In this document: piece by piece, positions 11,563-24,328 of the stretch | How positions within the stretch are numbered: position 1 is the stretch's first letter | Layout: each line of letters starts with the position of its first letter | Assembly (NCBI GenBank): GCA_028571685.1 | Contig: CM053162.1 | Span: 4,530,001-4,594,000, forward strand | DNA: 64,000 nucleotides | Direction of reading: 5' to 3' | Origin: Heterohyrax brucei | Taxonomy: Eukaryota > Chordata > Mammalia > Hyracoidea > Procaviidae | Position numbers and translations under genes: made by a program | The notes under the pieces: model-generated | Seen by the model: only the letters and a program-made list of their open reading frames with translations | What the model was told of the DNA's origin: nothing | Databases searched by the model: none

Positions 11563-11849
11563 TATGTTGAAGGAGAAAACATAAGCTAGAAGACAGTCAT
11601 CTATATTCACAGTGCTGTTTGATTTTTGGTAACAAGAATCAAACCTCATTGCTTGGATCATATGCAAATCTGGAAGATATAATGAAAAAAATCATCAAAT
11701 TCCTTTATAAAAAATGCAGTGCTTTTCAGCTTTTCACCCATATTGTATCTTCACACTGTACTGTTTTTCCTTTTTGTCGTTGTTATTTATCAATCTATTT
11801 AAATCTCCTTGAATTTTTTTCAGTGTTTTTGTGCATTTGAACATTCTGT
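11563..11849. other. non-repeat DNA, nothing recognised
   Basis: AT-rich, with no supported frame or repeat. Confidence 0.4.
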
Positions 11850-12135
11850 TCCCACGGCCAGGAATTTGTTTCTTCTTGGCTTGTCTACTGAAATGTTACT
11901 TCAATTTCACATGCAGTCAAAGCAGGTAGAGGTTTCTCATGAGTACTATTATATTGCCCAAACCTAGCATACTGTAAATGTTTATCACATTATCTCTTAA
12001 TCACCAGTGCAGACTTCTGCCTGCCTTCTGTAAGTTGTGAACTGCCTTGGGCAGAAAGCTGTATTTCATTCATCTCTGTATCAGCAGCACCTACTCTAAA
12101 ACTGAGTCAAATGAATTGCTCATATTTGACTTTAC
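11850..12135 (+). repeat. L2 LINE 3' fragment
   Basis: The order CTACTGAAATGTTACTTC, CACATTATCTCT, GTAAGTTGTGAACTGCCTTG, GGGCAGAAAGCTGTATTTC and TCTGTATCAGCAGCACCTA follows the 3' region of the mammalian-wide L2 LINE. It is highly diverged, as expected of that age. Confidence 0.55.
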
Positions 12136-12329
12136 TTTGGGGTCAACTAGAGTGATCTGATATGACAGTGTCATATGGTTCAATCTAAGGCATTGCTGGA
12201 TAAAGAAATCCTTGAAATATCTCTGCTGAATAAATGAATGGTCTACATCTACTCATGTAATATGCAATTCTCTTTCATTGTAATGTCTTTGTCAGAATTA
12301 AGAACCATAGCTACGCTAGTTTCAAATAG
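12136..12329. other. non-repeat DNA, nothing recognised
   Basis: Short spacer between the L2-like and L1-like segments. Confidence 0.35.
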
Positions 12330-13375
12330 TGTTCCCCTTTCCTCTGTTTTCAGAGTTTGTAAGATTAGGGATAATTTGCCACTGAATGAGTGATAGAATT
12401 TACTAATGAAACTAAGCCAGGACTTCTCTGTGGGGGAAGTTTTTTTTGAAATTATGTATCCTATTTCTTTGATCTGTAGAGGAGTTTTAGATGACTATAA
12501 AATATATTTTTCCATCAAGGAATTTGTCAGTTTCATCTAGTTATCAAATTTATTGACTTACAATTTTTAATGTTTTTCCCTTATTACATCCTCTGACAGT
12601 TAAGTCTGTGAACTTAGTTGTTTCAAGTGCTTCATACCTTTGAGGTACTCCCCTTGAGAAGCTATGTACTCACTGGCACCTAGTCCACTCTTCAAAGAAA
12701 TTTTGGAACTCTTTCTGGAATGGCTATTGCACATGGGGGCATGGGGACAGATTCACTAATTCAATTGTTTAGCTGTCTGTGAGGGAGTTTTTAGCCAGTA
12801 ATCAACTGTATTGGAACACAGTTCTAACTCACCTGATCTGGACCCTAGTGACTTCTTTTTCTTTACCCAGATATAAAGGAAATATTGAAAAGAAGACATT
12901 TTGATGACGTTCAAGACAGCAAGGGTAATACTATGACAGCTCTGAAGGCCATTCCAGAAAAAGAGTCCCAAAATTGCTTTGAAGGATGGACTAGGTTCTG
13001 GCATTGGTGCATAGTTTCCCAAGAGGAGTACTTCGAAGGTGACTGTAGTGATATTCAGCAATGAGGCATGCAGCACTTCTTCTAGGATGAGTTTGTGAAC
13101 TTAATTGGCAGTACTCCTATTATATTAATGTTCACAGAATTTGCAATGATATCCTCAATTGAATTCATGATGTTGGCAATTTGATTTTTTCTCTTTCTGG
13201 TATGATTATTATCAGTAGGAATTTATCAATTGTATTAATCTTTCCAAAGAATCAAATTTTGGGTTCATCCACTGTTTCTTTCCTAATTCACTGAGTTTGC
13301 TCTTATTTCCTCTTTCTTGTTTAGGTTTAAAATTGTTCCTTTTCTGTGTTCTTTAGGGAAAATCATAACTATTGA
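12330..13375 (-). pseudogene. old L1 ORF2 fragment hosting a mariner
   Basis: Antisense ORF2 text appears on both sides of the mariner block. Left of it is GAATTTGTCAGTTTCATCTA. Right of it are AATTTATCAATTGTATTAAT and TTTCCAAAGAATCAAATTTT, corresponding to the segment before the RT domain. Divergence is high and no frame stays open. The mariner inserted after this L1. Confidence 0.65.
12585..13120. mobile_element. mariner-like transposon in fold-back form
   Basis: Two copies of the same transposon 3' end face outwards. The left arm, 12585-12731, is on the minus strand and the right arm, 12770-13120, is on the plus strand. The right arm encodes the last part of a mariner transposase with frame breaks. 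It includes the catalytic-triad segment SPDLDPSDFFLF, then EKESQNCFEGW and EEYFEGD. Both outer ends carry the CTGAC/GCCAATTAAGT-type terminal repeat. A normal mariner has only one such end, so this is a rearranged copy. No active transposase is possible. Confidence 0.78.
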
Positions 13376-13745
13376 TTATAAAGTGGTAAAGTCATCAGAC
13401 CTTCTTGTCTAACTTAGTAAGAAAAACACATTGCTGTAAGAGCTGATTCTGACTTAGAAGGGAGGAGGACAATTACCAGCATGAGCACCATCCTAAAAGT
13501 TGATTCCTGTGAGGTGGAGGTCAGGCACACGCTTACTCTCTGGTCTTTTCACCAATTCTGACACCAGCTGTCCTTTCCATAGTGCCTTCTATTTCTCTCT
13601 GGGTTCTATAATTCATTTCAATGGTCATCTAAAAATCACAGACTGTACTTAGAATTATGGGTGTAATAGGGAAGAAACAGATTACAATTTAGGATGAGAA
13701 TTGACTTGAAACTAATTGGAAGAACTCCGGACACAATTCTTCCAA
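13376..13745. other. non-repeat DNA, nothing recognised
   Basis: No frame, repeat signature or RNA gene was seen. Confidence 0.4.
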
Positions 13746-14381
13746 TAAAATGCACACCTTCCTGATACCTTTCAAGGCCTGGTGCTGTCCTCCCCCAGCC
13801 CCATTGCCCCAAGCCAGTGGAACTCAGTGCACTTGGCCCCTCCCTCCTCTGTGACATTTCACACAAGTTTCTCAGCCCCAAGCTCTTCTTCCCTGTCACC
13901 TGTCAGAACACTAGGTCCTTTGGTCCCCTGCCTCTCTGAGGCCTTCTGGGCCACTGGATCTGGATGCTTACTGATGACTGGCTGCCTGTTCTCAGGGTAT
14001 TCTAACCTGCATGGAAGGCTTTTTAGTATCTTCATCGGGGACGAGTTTCCTTATTCAGCCTAGCTGAGTTCAACGTTCCTCCAACCCTTGTGTTGCTTCT
14101 TGGCTCCACGCTGTGGCTCTGATTTGCCACAGGTATTTCCTGCCCAGCTCACCTTCAGCCGTTGAGATTTTTGGTCTGAGGCCACATTGTTTTGTCTGTG
14201 GCGGATCAGGACTCCTATGAACATCCTTTCATCTAGTCCATTGTTAAAGGTTTCTACTTCATGTTAAGGCCTCCTGGAATGCTCTATTTGGTGGATTTTT
14301 TTAATTTTTAGGTTGTTTGTTGTTGGAGGGTTGAAGAGGGGTGTGTGGTTATGCTGCCGTGTTGGCTCCGCCTCCACCCAC
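13746..14381 (-). mobile_element. L1 5'UTR fragment
   Basis: Antisense leader of an L1 related to the one ending at 8622. Shared elements include GGCCACATTGTTTTGTC, TTTGGTGGATTTTTTTAATT and the terminal GGCTCCGCCTCC, which in sense reads GGAGGCGGAGCC at the L1 5' end. The body of this L1 is missing on the left, so the copy is 3'-truncated or rearranged. Confidence 0.7.
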
Positions 14382-14407
14382 TTATGTTTTAGTGATATTA
14401 TTTCCAT

Positions 14408-14566
14408 GGGGAAACCGTGGTGGTATAGTGGTTTTGTGCTACAGCTGCTAACCAAAAAGCCAGCAGTTCAAATTCACCAAGCACTCTTTGGAAACTCTAT
14501 GAGGCAGTTCTACTTTGACCTTTAAAGTTGCTATGAGTCAGAATCAACTTGATGTCAGTGGATCTA
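14408..14566 (+). mobile_element. AfroSINE
   Basis: A near full-length tRNA-derived SINE. The A-box region is GGTGGTATAGTGG, the B-box region is CAGTTCAAATTCACC, and the body has AAACTCTATGAGGCAGTTCT and ends ATGAGTCAGAATCAACTTGA. The tail is of the older type, without the CACTTGGCT ending of the orphan tails. Confidence 0.9.
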
Positions 14567-17500
14567 TTTCTATGTATTTATTTTTATTGTTCTTTCTGTT
14601 GGTTACTATTTTGATACTATTATGGTCAGAGAAGATAATTTGTATCGTTTCAATTTTTTTAAATTGAAGATTTGCTTTGTGGCTTAACATACAGTCTATT
14701 CTGGAGAATATTCTACGTATATTATTTTGCCATTGGTTGGTGTGTTCTATGTCTGTGAAGTTCAGTTGGTTGATGGTGTCATATAAGCCTGTATCTTCGT
14801 TGATTTTCTTCACAGTTGTTCTGTCCATCGTTGAAAGTGGTGTTTTAAAATAGCCTACAATTATAGTAGATCTATTTTTCTCTTCAGTTCTGTTAGAGTT
14901 TGTTTATAAATTTTGGAGCTCTGGTATTAGGTGCGTAACTGTTTATAATTGTCATCTCTTCTTGGTGAATTGTCCTTTTAATTGTTGTTCTTTGTCTCTT
15001 ATAATGGTTTTTAGACTTAAAGTCTATTTTGTCAGATATTAATATAGCCACTTCTGCTTTCTTTTGATCGCTGTTTGCTGGCTATTTTGCCTTTTTCATT
15101 CTTTGATCTTTAACCTGTTTGTGTCTTTGTTTCTGAGGTGTGTCTCTGGTAGATAATGCATTGATGGGTCATTTTTTTTCTTTCTTTACTGACGCTTTCT
15201 GCCATTCTCTGCCTCCTGACTGGTACATTTACATTCAGTGTGATTATTGATAGGTAGGAATCTACTGCTGTCATTTTGTTACACTTTCTGTGTGATATTA
15301 ACAGTTTCTTCATTCTTCATTACTTCCTGGATTGAGTTCTTTATTTATATTGATTTTCTTTCCCTTTCCTTTGCTATCATTTTTGTGTTTACTGAGTATT
15401 TTTGATTTTCTTCTTTTTGGTTTTGCTGAGTATATTTGCTACCTTTCATTATGGTTGCCCTAACATTTAAATTTATTGTCATAAATTTAAAACAGTCTGT
15501 TGTATCTGAGATCACCTTGACATCCTCTCCATACTGAAGTTCTGTAACTACGTCATTCATTCTCCCTTTGTTTTGAAGTTGCTGGTGTTTATATCTGTGA
15601 ATCTCCGGTTACATTTAATCAATTTTGTAGGTTTGTTTTACATATTTGAAGTCTTCATCTGGTTTGATATCTGGGTGATGGTCTCAACTGTCTTTGTCTC
15701 AGGTTGAGGTCTTAGTTCACTGGTTTTCTACCTGAAGGAGTTCCTTTAATGTTTCTTGTAGAGTTTGTTTTAGAATTCAATATTTTTAAAGAGCTCTAAT
15801 TTATATCTTTTATGAATGTCTCAGCTATAAGACACTGATATTTAGAGTTATTATTAATATTTTAGTGAATTTATATGATTAACAATATGTAGTCTTAACT
15901 TTTCACACTGTGCATATGATGCTTCTTAATTCTCACTTGCCATTGTCCACTTATTTCCTTGTCTCCTGTTTTCTGTACGATTGATGTCATGTCTTTTACT
16001 TCTATGTATAGGTCTCAGTGTGTAGTGCTGATATGACAGAAAGACTACAAATGTGTGTCTTTGAAAAGATAAATGTTGCTAGTATTGTCACAGTCCAGTA
16101 GACTACAAGTTCAAATTCAGGACATCAGCTCTAGGAAACGGCTTTCTCTGTTCACTCAGAGAAAGGTCCTTCTTACCCATCTTCGCTTGGACTGGGAACT
16201 TTTGAGGCACAGGGTCCCAGGTCTTTTCCAAAAGTCTAGCTCTGCTCCCAGAACTGCTTCTTGGTGGTATTGGGTCCCTAACTCTCTGCCTGCTTCTCTT
16301 TCTAACTAACACAGCTGCCACCTATTCTCCTTCATTAACATCATAGAGGCAGTATTTACAACATATAGGAACATGATAAAATGTCAGGAACCATGGCCTC
16401 ACCAAATTTCTACGCACGTTTTTGGGGGGATACAATTCAGTCCATGACAATGTGTTTTAAATTTCATTTTATCGTGTTACAAAATTTGCTTTAAATGGTC
16501 ACTTATTTTTAAAATATTTTTTAAAGCACGTGTATTTACTAACTTATTTACAGTTTCTGGTGCTCATTTCATTACTATCTGCAGATGAGTTTCTATGTGG
16601 TAAGATTTCCCTTTGAACTGAAGAATAACTTTTAGCATTTCTTGCCTGCTGTGCACCAATTCTCTAAAGGTTTCATTTATATGAAAGTGTCTTTGTTTCA
16701 CTCTACTTGTAAAATTTTCACTGAACATAGAATTCTGAATTGACTTTTTCCCTTTACTCTCGGCAGTTTAGAAATTTTACACTCCCTTTCATCCTTTATT
16801 AGTTCAGATGAGTACTAAGAAGTGTCATTATTGTTTTCTGTATTCAGAGTGTCTTTCTTTTGCTTTCAGCAGTTTGACTATTATGGGCCAAGGTATGGTT
16901 CTCTTTGTATGTATTTATCTTGCCTGATAATTACTAAACTTTGTGTATGTAGAAATTATTCTTGTTAATCAAATTTGGAAAGCTTTTTGCCATTGTGTCT
17001 TCAAAATTTTCCTGTCATAGTGTAATACTTTTCCTTTTTTCTGCAATACCGGGTACGTTATAAGGTCAATTTATGCTCTTTTGAGGGTCTCTGAGGCTCT
17101 ATTTGCTTTCATTAAACATTTTTTCTCTGTTCTTAGTTTCTGTTTAACAGACTCAAATCTACTTTCATATGCTATGTTGAATCTCCCTTTGAGTTCATTC
17201 AGTAATTTTTTTTTTTTTTATTTCTTTGGTGTGCCTTATCAGTTCTAGACTTTACTTTTGGTTCTTTGTTTTACAAGATCCATTTCTGTGTTGAAATTTC
17301 CTATTCATTTAACCCATCATTTCTATAAATTTCTAAGTATATTTAAAAACATTCTTTGAATATATTTACATGAGCTACTTGAAATATTTGCCTGCTGACC
17401 TCAATGTTTGGGTATCTAAGTTTAATGTCTACTGTCTTAATTTTTTCCCCTTAATTATAGATCTACAGATCCCACTGTCTTCTGTTTATACCTGTTGCCT

Positions 17501-17700
17501 TTGACTGAATATTGGTCATTGTGGATAATACATTGTAGAGGCTCTAGATTCTATTACTTCATTTTGAAAACTATTGATTCTTGTTTTAGCAAGCAGTTCG
17601 ATTTACTGGCAGATCACCTTGATCTGACGTGCCTAGATTCAGTCTTTAAACACTATCTCTACTTTGAGTCTTGAAAGAGTTTCATTTTAGGTTTTACTAA
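14567..17700 (-). mobile_element. L1 LINE, endonuclease and ORF1 region, diverged
   Basis: Antisense L1 running from the ORF2 endonuclease (SDHNSIKI near 14616-14640, a start-like MTAVDSYLSIITLN near 15270) into the inter-ORF and ORF1 region (GGGCCAAGGTATGGTTCTCTT, TTTTTGCCATTGTGTCTTCA) and probably part of the 5'UTR. An LTR interrupts it at 16021-16449. Boundaries on the right are uncertain. No open ORF remains. Confidence 0.65.
16021..16449 (-). mobile_element. solo LTR, MaLR-like, shortened
   Basis: This matches the antisense LTR at 6428-6956 along most of its length (CAGTCCAGTAGACTACAAGT, CATTAACATCATAGAGG, end TCCATGACA), but part of the left terminal block is deleted. The flanking five bases (CAGTG and ATGTG) match only partly, so the target duplication is unconfirmed. 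Confidence 0.78.
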
Positions 17701-18334
17701 GTGGAGTCAGAGTTGACTATTCATAGTCCTCACTCCTGAGGGTCGACTTTTGGTGTCTCAGCTAAATGACAGTAGTATAAAGGAGATGTTAAAGAGATCT
17801 GATCATTTTGGGGTCCACATTGCAACTTCCCCTGGCACTGCTTCTCTTCAGCAGTGCCTGCAGTGCCTAGGCTCTGCTGTCAGTTTTGTGTAGCAGTGGC
17901 CGTCTGAGAAGCTTTCCCAGTAGGAGACTCCTTCAGCCACTGGCTTGCAAGGAACACCTAAAGAGATATTCCAGGCCCTTTTTGCAGTTTCCTCCTGTCA
18001 GATTTTGCCCCTTATAATCTCAAGCATCTCTAGCTTCCTTAAGCTGCTAGTTCAGTTAGATAACACAGTGCTCTGTTCTGACTGCACCGCTCTTGAGTGC
18101 AGCTGGGAAATTGCCCCTGAGCAGAAAACGGGGTTAGTAGGGATAACCCTCCAGGGATTTCACTCTTGTGCCACTTAGAGTTCATTGCCGGACAACAGTT
18201 GTAGCATATATTTCATTCAGTTTTATAGCTAGTTATGGGCATAGAAATAATCCAGTAAAGTACTCTGTTATGGATGAAAGTCAAAATTAATGAATTTAGT
18301 ATGCTTGGTAATTTTTCTTCTTAATAAACATGTT
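17701..18334. other. unassigned, possibly L1 5'UTR
   Basis: Moderately GC-rich sequence follows the old L1 and may be its leader, but no diagnostic motif was found. No gene supported. Confidence 0.3.
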
Positions 18335-18570
18335 AAGTAATAATAGCTAATGTTAGTGTGATTTAATAAATGGCAGGTGCCACTTTGATAACCTTACTTA
18401 CTAAAGTTATTCAGTCTTTACAACAATTCTCTAAGTTTGTCCATTTACAAATAAAATTTTGAAAAATAGAGAGATTAAGTCACCTAAGTTCATGCATCTA
18501 AAATATTGTTGAATCACTTACTGGCTTCAAGTCCTGTTACCTAACAACTATATTACGCTGCCTTCTTGTA
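18335..18570 (+). repeat. MIR SINE
   Basis: The order AATAATAGCTAATGTTAG, GGCAGGTGCCACTTTGAT, CAACAATTCTCTAAG, AGAGAGATTAAGTCACC and CTTCAAGTCCTGTTACC matches the core of the mammalian-wide MIR SINE, heavily diverged. Confidence 0.72.
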
Positions 18571-20597
18571 GAAAGTAGCTTCTGACTAAAAAGTGATTAT
18601 GATCACAATAGGGAGCACATTCTAAGTCATTTATAAGCTGAATCACAAGTTTGAGATTTTGGCTCTCTGCTTCCATGCACTGCAATTTATACCCAGTCTC
18701 ACCAAGCTGTGTGCTCCCCATTAAGTTTTCCATGAATACAGAAAAAGTGCTTGAAATAATGATAAGATTCATTCTCATTCTCTCTCCCATCTCCTCCCAT
18801 TGCATTTTCTTTTTCTTAGTTTGAATGTGAGCTCTTAACTGTTCCTATCAAAAGAAGCTAGTTTAAAATGTAAAACTTTGGGTGGAATAATGTATATGAG
18901 ATTGACCATTTTATCTGTCTGTGACAAGTGTTAAAACACATGTACATTGATTTTCGTTGAGGAGTGGATTTTTAAGGCTAATTTAATGGTAGTATTGAGC
19001 ATAGCTTTTACTGGTGGAGAGGAGGAAGGGAGAACAGTTAACAAGACTGAGCTACTAATGGTGTTTTCCTAATGCAATTGTTTAGGTCAGAGGGAAGCTG
19101 TCACAGCTTAATGCACATGCTGTTTGAGGACGTTATCGCGTGCTGGATCAAGCCATTCGAAATCATGGAAACAACAGTAGCTTATTATAGTGGGAGCTTT
19201 TTAAACACTTTCTTTTCGAGACAGTATGATCATTTGAAGAAATAAATGTTGGTTCTTATTTTTTTTTTTACTTTAATTCTAAGTCATCTTTAATTGCTAG
19301 GCAGGGAATGTATTTAACTTTCAAAAGATGGTAAAAGATAGCACGTTCAGTTTTTTCAGAATTTCCTCTCTTCTCTCCATCGTACCTATGGAAAACAGAC
19401 TTTGTAGATAAAATTGAGAGATTTTGTTCTAATGTGTCTCTGGACCAGGAGAAAGTTTAATCTCTAAAGGCTTTGGATGGAAGATAATCAAGATAAAAAA
19501 GCACACTTTTACTTAAATCAAATCTTCTGATGCTTAGAAAAACAAAGACAAATTTGCAGGGTATATCTCAAATGCATATTTATCTTCTGCTGTTCTTTTT
19601 ATATTATAGTCAGGTTATATAGTTCCGAAAATCTCCCTAATAGGGAGATAATTAAAATGCTAGAACTGGATCATGAATAATGTGTTAAAATCATTTCTAA
19701 GAAATTCTTAAGGATTATTCTTTATTCCATCATTAAAAAAATGTTTATTGAGTACTAAATGGATAGTGTATATCACATTAAATACCAGGTTGACTCATGA
19801 TGAAGCTGGAGATGCAAACATGTGTTGGATACCTAAGTTCATGTCAGACTCCAGGTTTAATTCTAAGCATGACAAAGTCATGAAAGGGGCTTTAGGAGTG
19901 GGAATAAGGATGACATAATGTGATTTACATGAAAATGAATCACTGTGATTCTGGTCACAGAATTGGTTCTGGGAAAAAAAGGAGAGAAAACAGTTAAGGG
20001 GTCAGAGATAGTAATGACTTAGATTAGCCGAGGTGGACAGAAGTGGACTCATTCCAGATACAGACTGAGGCAGAAGGGAAAAGAGTTTCTGATGGTTGTG
20101 AGAGAACTGTAGTAACAAGAATCACTTCCAGGATTTGGAGCTGAACGAGGGGATTGCTGATATCATTTACAGAAAGGGTGAAGTCTGGATTCAGGGAAGA
20201 TTGGCGATAGATTGGAGAGAAATTCATCAAGAGCAACAGTTCAGAAATATTAGTTTTGAAATGTCTTTGAAACTTTTAACAGGAAGGTCCAAAGTTGGCA
20301 GCTGGAATCAGTACGAAATGTAATTGCTTCAAAGCAGGGTTTTGAGCCAGTTAATTCTAGTTTGACTCCCTACTGATAACACATATTTCTGCCCCAAATA
20401 TTTGAACACCTGGGAATCTTATAAAACTGTTGATTCTGATTCAGCATATTCAGAGTAGAAAGGCAAATTCTTAGCAGATGGTAAAATTGGAATTAGCTGG
20501 TTCAAAGACCTGCTTCAAAGGCAGGGAAATTTGTCCTATCATTATGAAAACACACAATATGCTATATGGCACATAATAGGAATCAATAAATATTCTT
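18571..20597. other. non-repeat DNA, no gene supported
   Basis: About 2 kb without a named repeat. Segment 19880-20340 has the look of an ancient interspersed repeat (GATTTGGAGCTGAACGAGG within an otherwise featureless context) but cannot be assigned. No frame with coding character was seen. Confidence 0.4.
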
Positions 20598-22069
20598 CAA
20601 ATTAGTCCTTTTTTATTATGATTGAATGAAAATGTACATTCCCATATAAGTTTGCATGCCCACCTTTAGGCATCTCCCACTGTTCTCCCTGTCCATTGGC
20701 AGCACACTCTTCCTCTCCATTCCACACATGTCTTACCCTCCCAACAATCTCCTGTCCCCTCCTCTACACCCTCTCCCTCACCTCCAGTAAGAAATCAGCA
20801 GCACAACGTCCTATGCATGCATAGAACCATAAACTGCACACATAATATGGTCACTCTGTGTGGCCAAGCCAAATCCATTCCTGTCTGAAGAATTGACCTC
20901 CATTATGATTTATGGACAGGGGCAGCATCAGGGCCAGGGTCCATGCTCCCAGGGGAACTCCGAGGCCCCTGGACCCTCCATTTAATTATCATTTCAGGTG
21001 TTGGTTTCCAGAGGGATATAGGGAGACGTGTGTTTAGTCCGCCAACTTGATTCCACCATCCCAATTGTTCCTCTTAATAGAGTCCCACATGTGTCTTAGT
21101 CCTCCTTCATTTTTCTCTTTTCTTTTTTTCTGATTTCTCCTCGTAGATCAAGTCAGAAAGTCTGTTTTCCATTTGTTCCATTCTCTTTTCTTGGCTTTGA
21201 ATTGAAGTTTCTGTCTTTGATTTTGTTTTTTTTATCTATTCGATTTTAGAGTACTGGTGTTCTGTCAGATCGAACACCTTGCTTAATTTTTCATTTTGCT
21301 TTGCTGCATTTTGTAGAGGTCTAGGATGGCTCTCTATATACTCCTTTTGTATTCACCTTCTGATAATTTCAGAAAGATTTCTTCACCTGGGAAGTTCTTT
21401 AGTGCTTTTTGGGGGGAGCCTTCTGAAGCTATGGGTGATTTCTTGTAACACTTTTCTCCAGAGTGTATTGCTTTTTGGGCAATGTGAGTTAATAGAGGCT
21501 GGCAAAGATACTGTGAGGATGGACCACAGTTGTTTCTCTAGGCCATCTTAAAATGAATGCTAAAAGAATCTGACAACTTCCAAAGTCAGTTAGGTTTTCA
21601 GGTGTACAGGACCCTCTTCCCAGCTGGCAAACTAAGCTCCCTGTCTGCCTTGGTACTGTCTACTCAATGGCAGAGGCAGAAAGAGAGGTCAAAGCTGTGA
21701 AGATACACAGAGTCAAAAGCCGGGGTTCCCAAAATATGGCAATTTCACTTGCCCATCCCACCAGCAGTGCATCTTAGATTAGCTGCTAGTCAAGTCCCAG
21801 TCCCTCCTGCCAGCTAAGACAGAGGAGAAAAAGTTAAAATGGCCAGTTACCTTCTGTCCATGAAAGCCAGCATTCACCAAGAGCAGGGGTCAGTGAAAGA
21901 GAGGAAGTTTCCTGTTCAGTGGCATGAAGTTCAAATTAACAGCCCTATGCAGTGTCCTAGGGCTCACCAGATGTCCAGAAGGGTCCATTTAATTATCAGT
22001 TCAGTTCTTGGTTTCCAGAGGAATTTAGGTAGATGTGGGTTTAGTCCGCTATCTTGACTCCCCAAATTA
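20598..22069 (-). mobile_element. chimeric short L1 flanked by CAAATTA repeats
   Basis: Minus-strand order is 5' end near 22062, 5'UTR, ORF1 N-terminal part to about 21058, then a second copy of the first ~76 bases of an L1 5' end (20981-21056), then the 3'UTR to the poly(T) at 20608. ORF2 is absent. CAAATTA at 20598-20604 and 22063-22069 may be the target duplication of the whole unit. The 5'UTR and ORF1 match the L1 at 42719-45950 in detail. Confidence 0.72.
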
Positions 22070-22177
22070 ATGAGTCTTGATAGAGGTCGAAGAACACAAC
22101 TAGGTTTGGGACTTAAATGTGAGAGACATTTTAAACATAGGAATAGACACATTCAAAGCAAGAGTTAGGGAGTTGTT

Positions 22178-22248
22178 TATACTAGATTCAAACTGCTGAC
22201 CTTTTGGTTAGCAAACATAGCACGAGCAACTATACCACAAGGGTTCCC
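22178..22248 (-). mobile_element. AfroSINE, head fragment
   Basis: Antisense tRNA-like head: GATTCAAACTGCTGACC, TTTTGGTTAGC and the A-box region in ACTATACCACAAGGGTTCC. The body and tail are missing. Confidence 0.8.
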
Positions 22249-22954
22249 ATATTAATTCCTACTCTAAAAATAAATGTTAAATTGTAATCTTAAAGCTTTA
22301 TTTAGATACTCACAGTGAATGCAATTGATTTAATTGAATTCAAAGGTTTCTTGAAATTATGGAAAGAAACAATTACTGACAATCTTCTTTGATTATGCTG
22401 AGAATTGGTTGCATCTGAGTAGTGTTAGAACTGGTATACTCATTCTGAAACTGGTAGTATCCTGCTGAAAAAAGAGTGCTTCAGACTTTTCTCAGTTGTA
22501 ATATAAAAAAAGGTCAATTTGAGGGAGATTTTTGCAAAATCTACTTAAAGTAGAATTATCAGTAAGTTTTCTAAAAAATTAAGAAAATTTACAAGATTTT
22601 AGGTAGACTGACTAAGATTAAAAGGGGATAATACTCAAATTACTAAAATCAAGGAGAAAAAAAGGAGACATTATTACTCACTAAACTTAAAGAAAAAAAT
22701 GTAGATGAGTATAATCAGAAATGTATGCCAAAAAGATTACATAGCATAGATGAAATGGGTACATTCCTAGAAAAATATAAACTACCATAACTGACTCTAG
22801 AAGAAGTTAAAAAGAAAAAAAATCTAATTTGGTTTATAACAAATGAAAAGATTGAATTATTAATCAAATAACTATCCACAGAGAAAAGCCTGTGTCCAGA
22901 TGACTTTAAAGGTGAATTCTATCAAACATTTAAAGAAGAGTTATTACTGTACAT

Positions 22955-23122
22955 GGAGACTGGTGGCATAATGTTTAAGAGCTTGACTGCTATCCAAAAG
23001 TTGGCAGTTCAAATGCACAACCTACTACTTAGAAGCCATGTGGTGGCAATTCTATTCTGTCCTTATAGGATAACTGTGAGTCAGAATTGACTCAATGGTG
23101 ACAAGTTTGGTTTGGTTTAGTT
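22955..23122 (+). mobile_element. AfroSINE
   Basis: A-box region GGTGGCATAATG, B-box region GCAGTTCAAATGCAC, body AACTGTGAGTCAGAATTGA, ending with GGTTTGGTTTAGTTTA. Sits within the old L1. Confidence 0.88.
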
Positions 23123-23865
23123 TAATACCATATATTGACAGACTTCCAAAAAGGGGAAAAAGAAATTCTGACAATGGATAATACAGAATTATACCAGAAT
23201 TAAACAAAGATACCACATAAAAGAAACTACAGTTCAGTATTTCTTATGCATATTGGATGAAAAAAACCTCAACAAAATACTAGGAAACAGAATGCAACAA
23301 CATACAAAAAAAGATATTATACCATAAAAAAGAGTAGACAAATAACCCAATTAAACAATGGGCAAATACTTTTAACAGATGTTTTTCCAAAGGAGATACA
23401 CAAATGGACAATAAACAGACATAAAGGTGCTCAAGTTAATTATCTATCAAGAAAATGAAAGTCAAACAATAATGCAATACTATTTCAAACCAACTAGGAT
23501 ATGTATAATAAAAAAGGTAATAACTAGTCTTGATGAAGATATAGAAAAATCAAAATCTTTGTCCACTGGTAGTAGGAATGTAAATGGTGCAACCATTTGG
23601 AAAACAGTCTGTCAGGTCTTCAAAAAGTTAAATACAGAGTTATCACATGACCCAGCAATTTCTCTCTTTGTTATTGTAGCCAAGAGAAATTAAAACATGT
23701 TCACAAAAAGAAATCTTATAATTGAGTGTTTAGAAGCATTGTATGTAATAGCTAAGAAGCAGAAATGATCTAAGTTTTTCACAATTTATATGTAATATCC
23801 ACACATTTGACCATAGAAATAAATCAGATACTGATAAATTCTACAATTTGGATCCACTTTGAAAG

Positions 23866-24045
23866 AAAACCCCAAAGGCCCACAGCTGTTCAGTTGATTT
23901 TGACTCAAAGCAGCTTTGTAGGATTTCTACAGCCAAAAATCTTTTAAGAAAGTAGACTGTCACATCTTTCTCCCTCAGAGCCACTGCTGGTTTTGAACCA
24001 TCAGCCTCAAAGTTAATAGTTGCTTTCTTTAATTCCTGTACTACA
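23866..24045 (-). mobile_element. AfroSINE, longer subtype
   Basis: Antisense copy. The CAGTTGATTTTGACTCAAAG end and the extra middle block with AGACTGTCACATCTTTCTCC mark the longer subtype. The head is eroded. Confidence 0.75.
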
Positions 24046-24328
24046 TATGCTCCTTAAATAAAAGAAGTCAGTCACTGCACTGATTTCATTTATATGAAGT
24101 GTTCAAAGTAGGAAAAACAATAAAAATGAAAAATAGGTAAATTAATGGTTTCATGGGCCTGGGGTATGGGAAGAGTATGGAGGGGACAGACGTATTGATT
24201 AGGTGAAATGGGGTGATTGCTAAATGTCTTTTGAGGAGGATGATGAAGATGTTTTATAATTGATCAGGACTATGGCTTCATAGCTCTGTGAACATAATAT
24301 AAACCACTGAATTGTAGAGATTAAAAAA

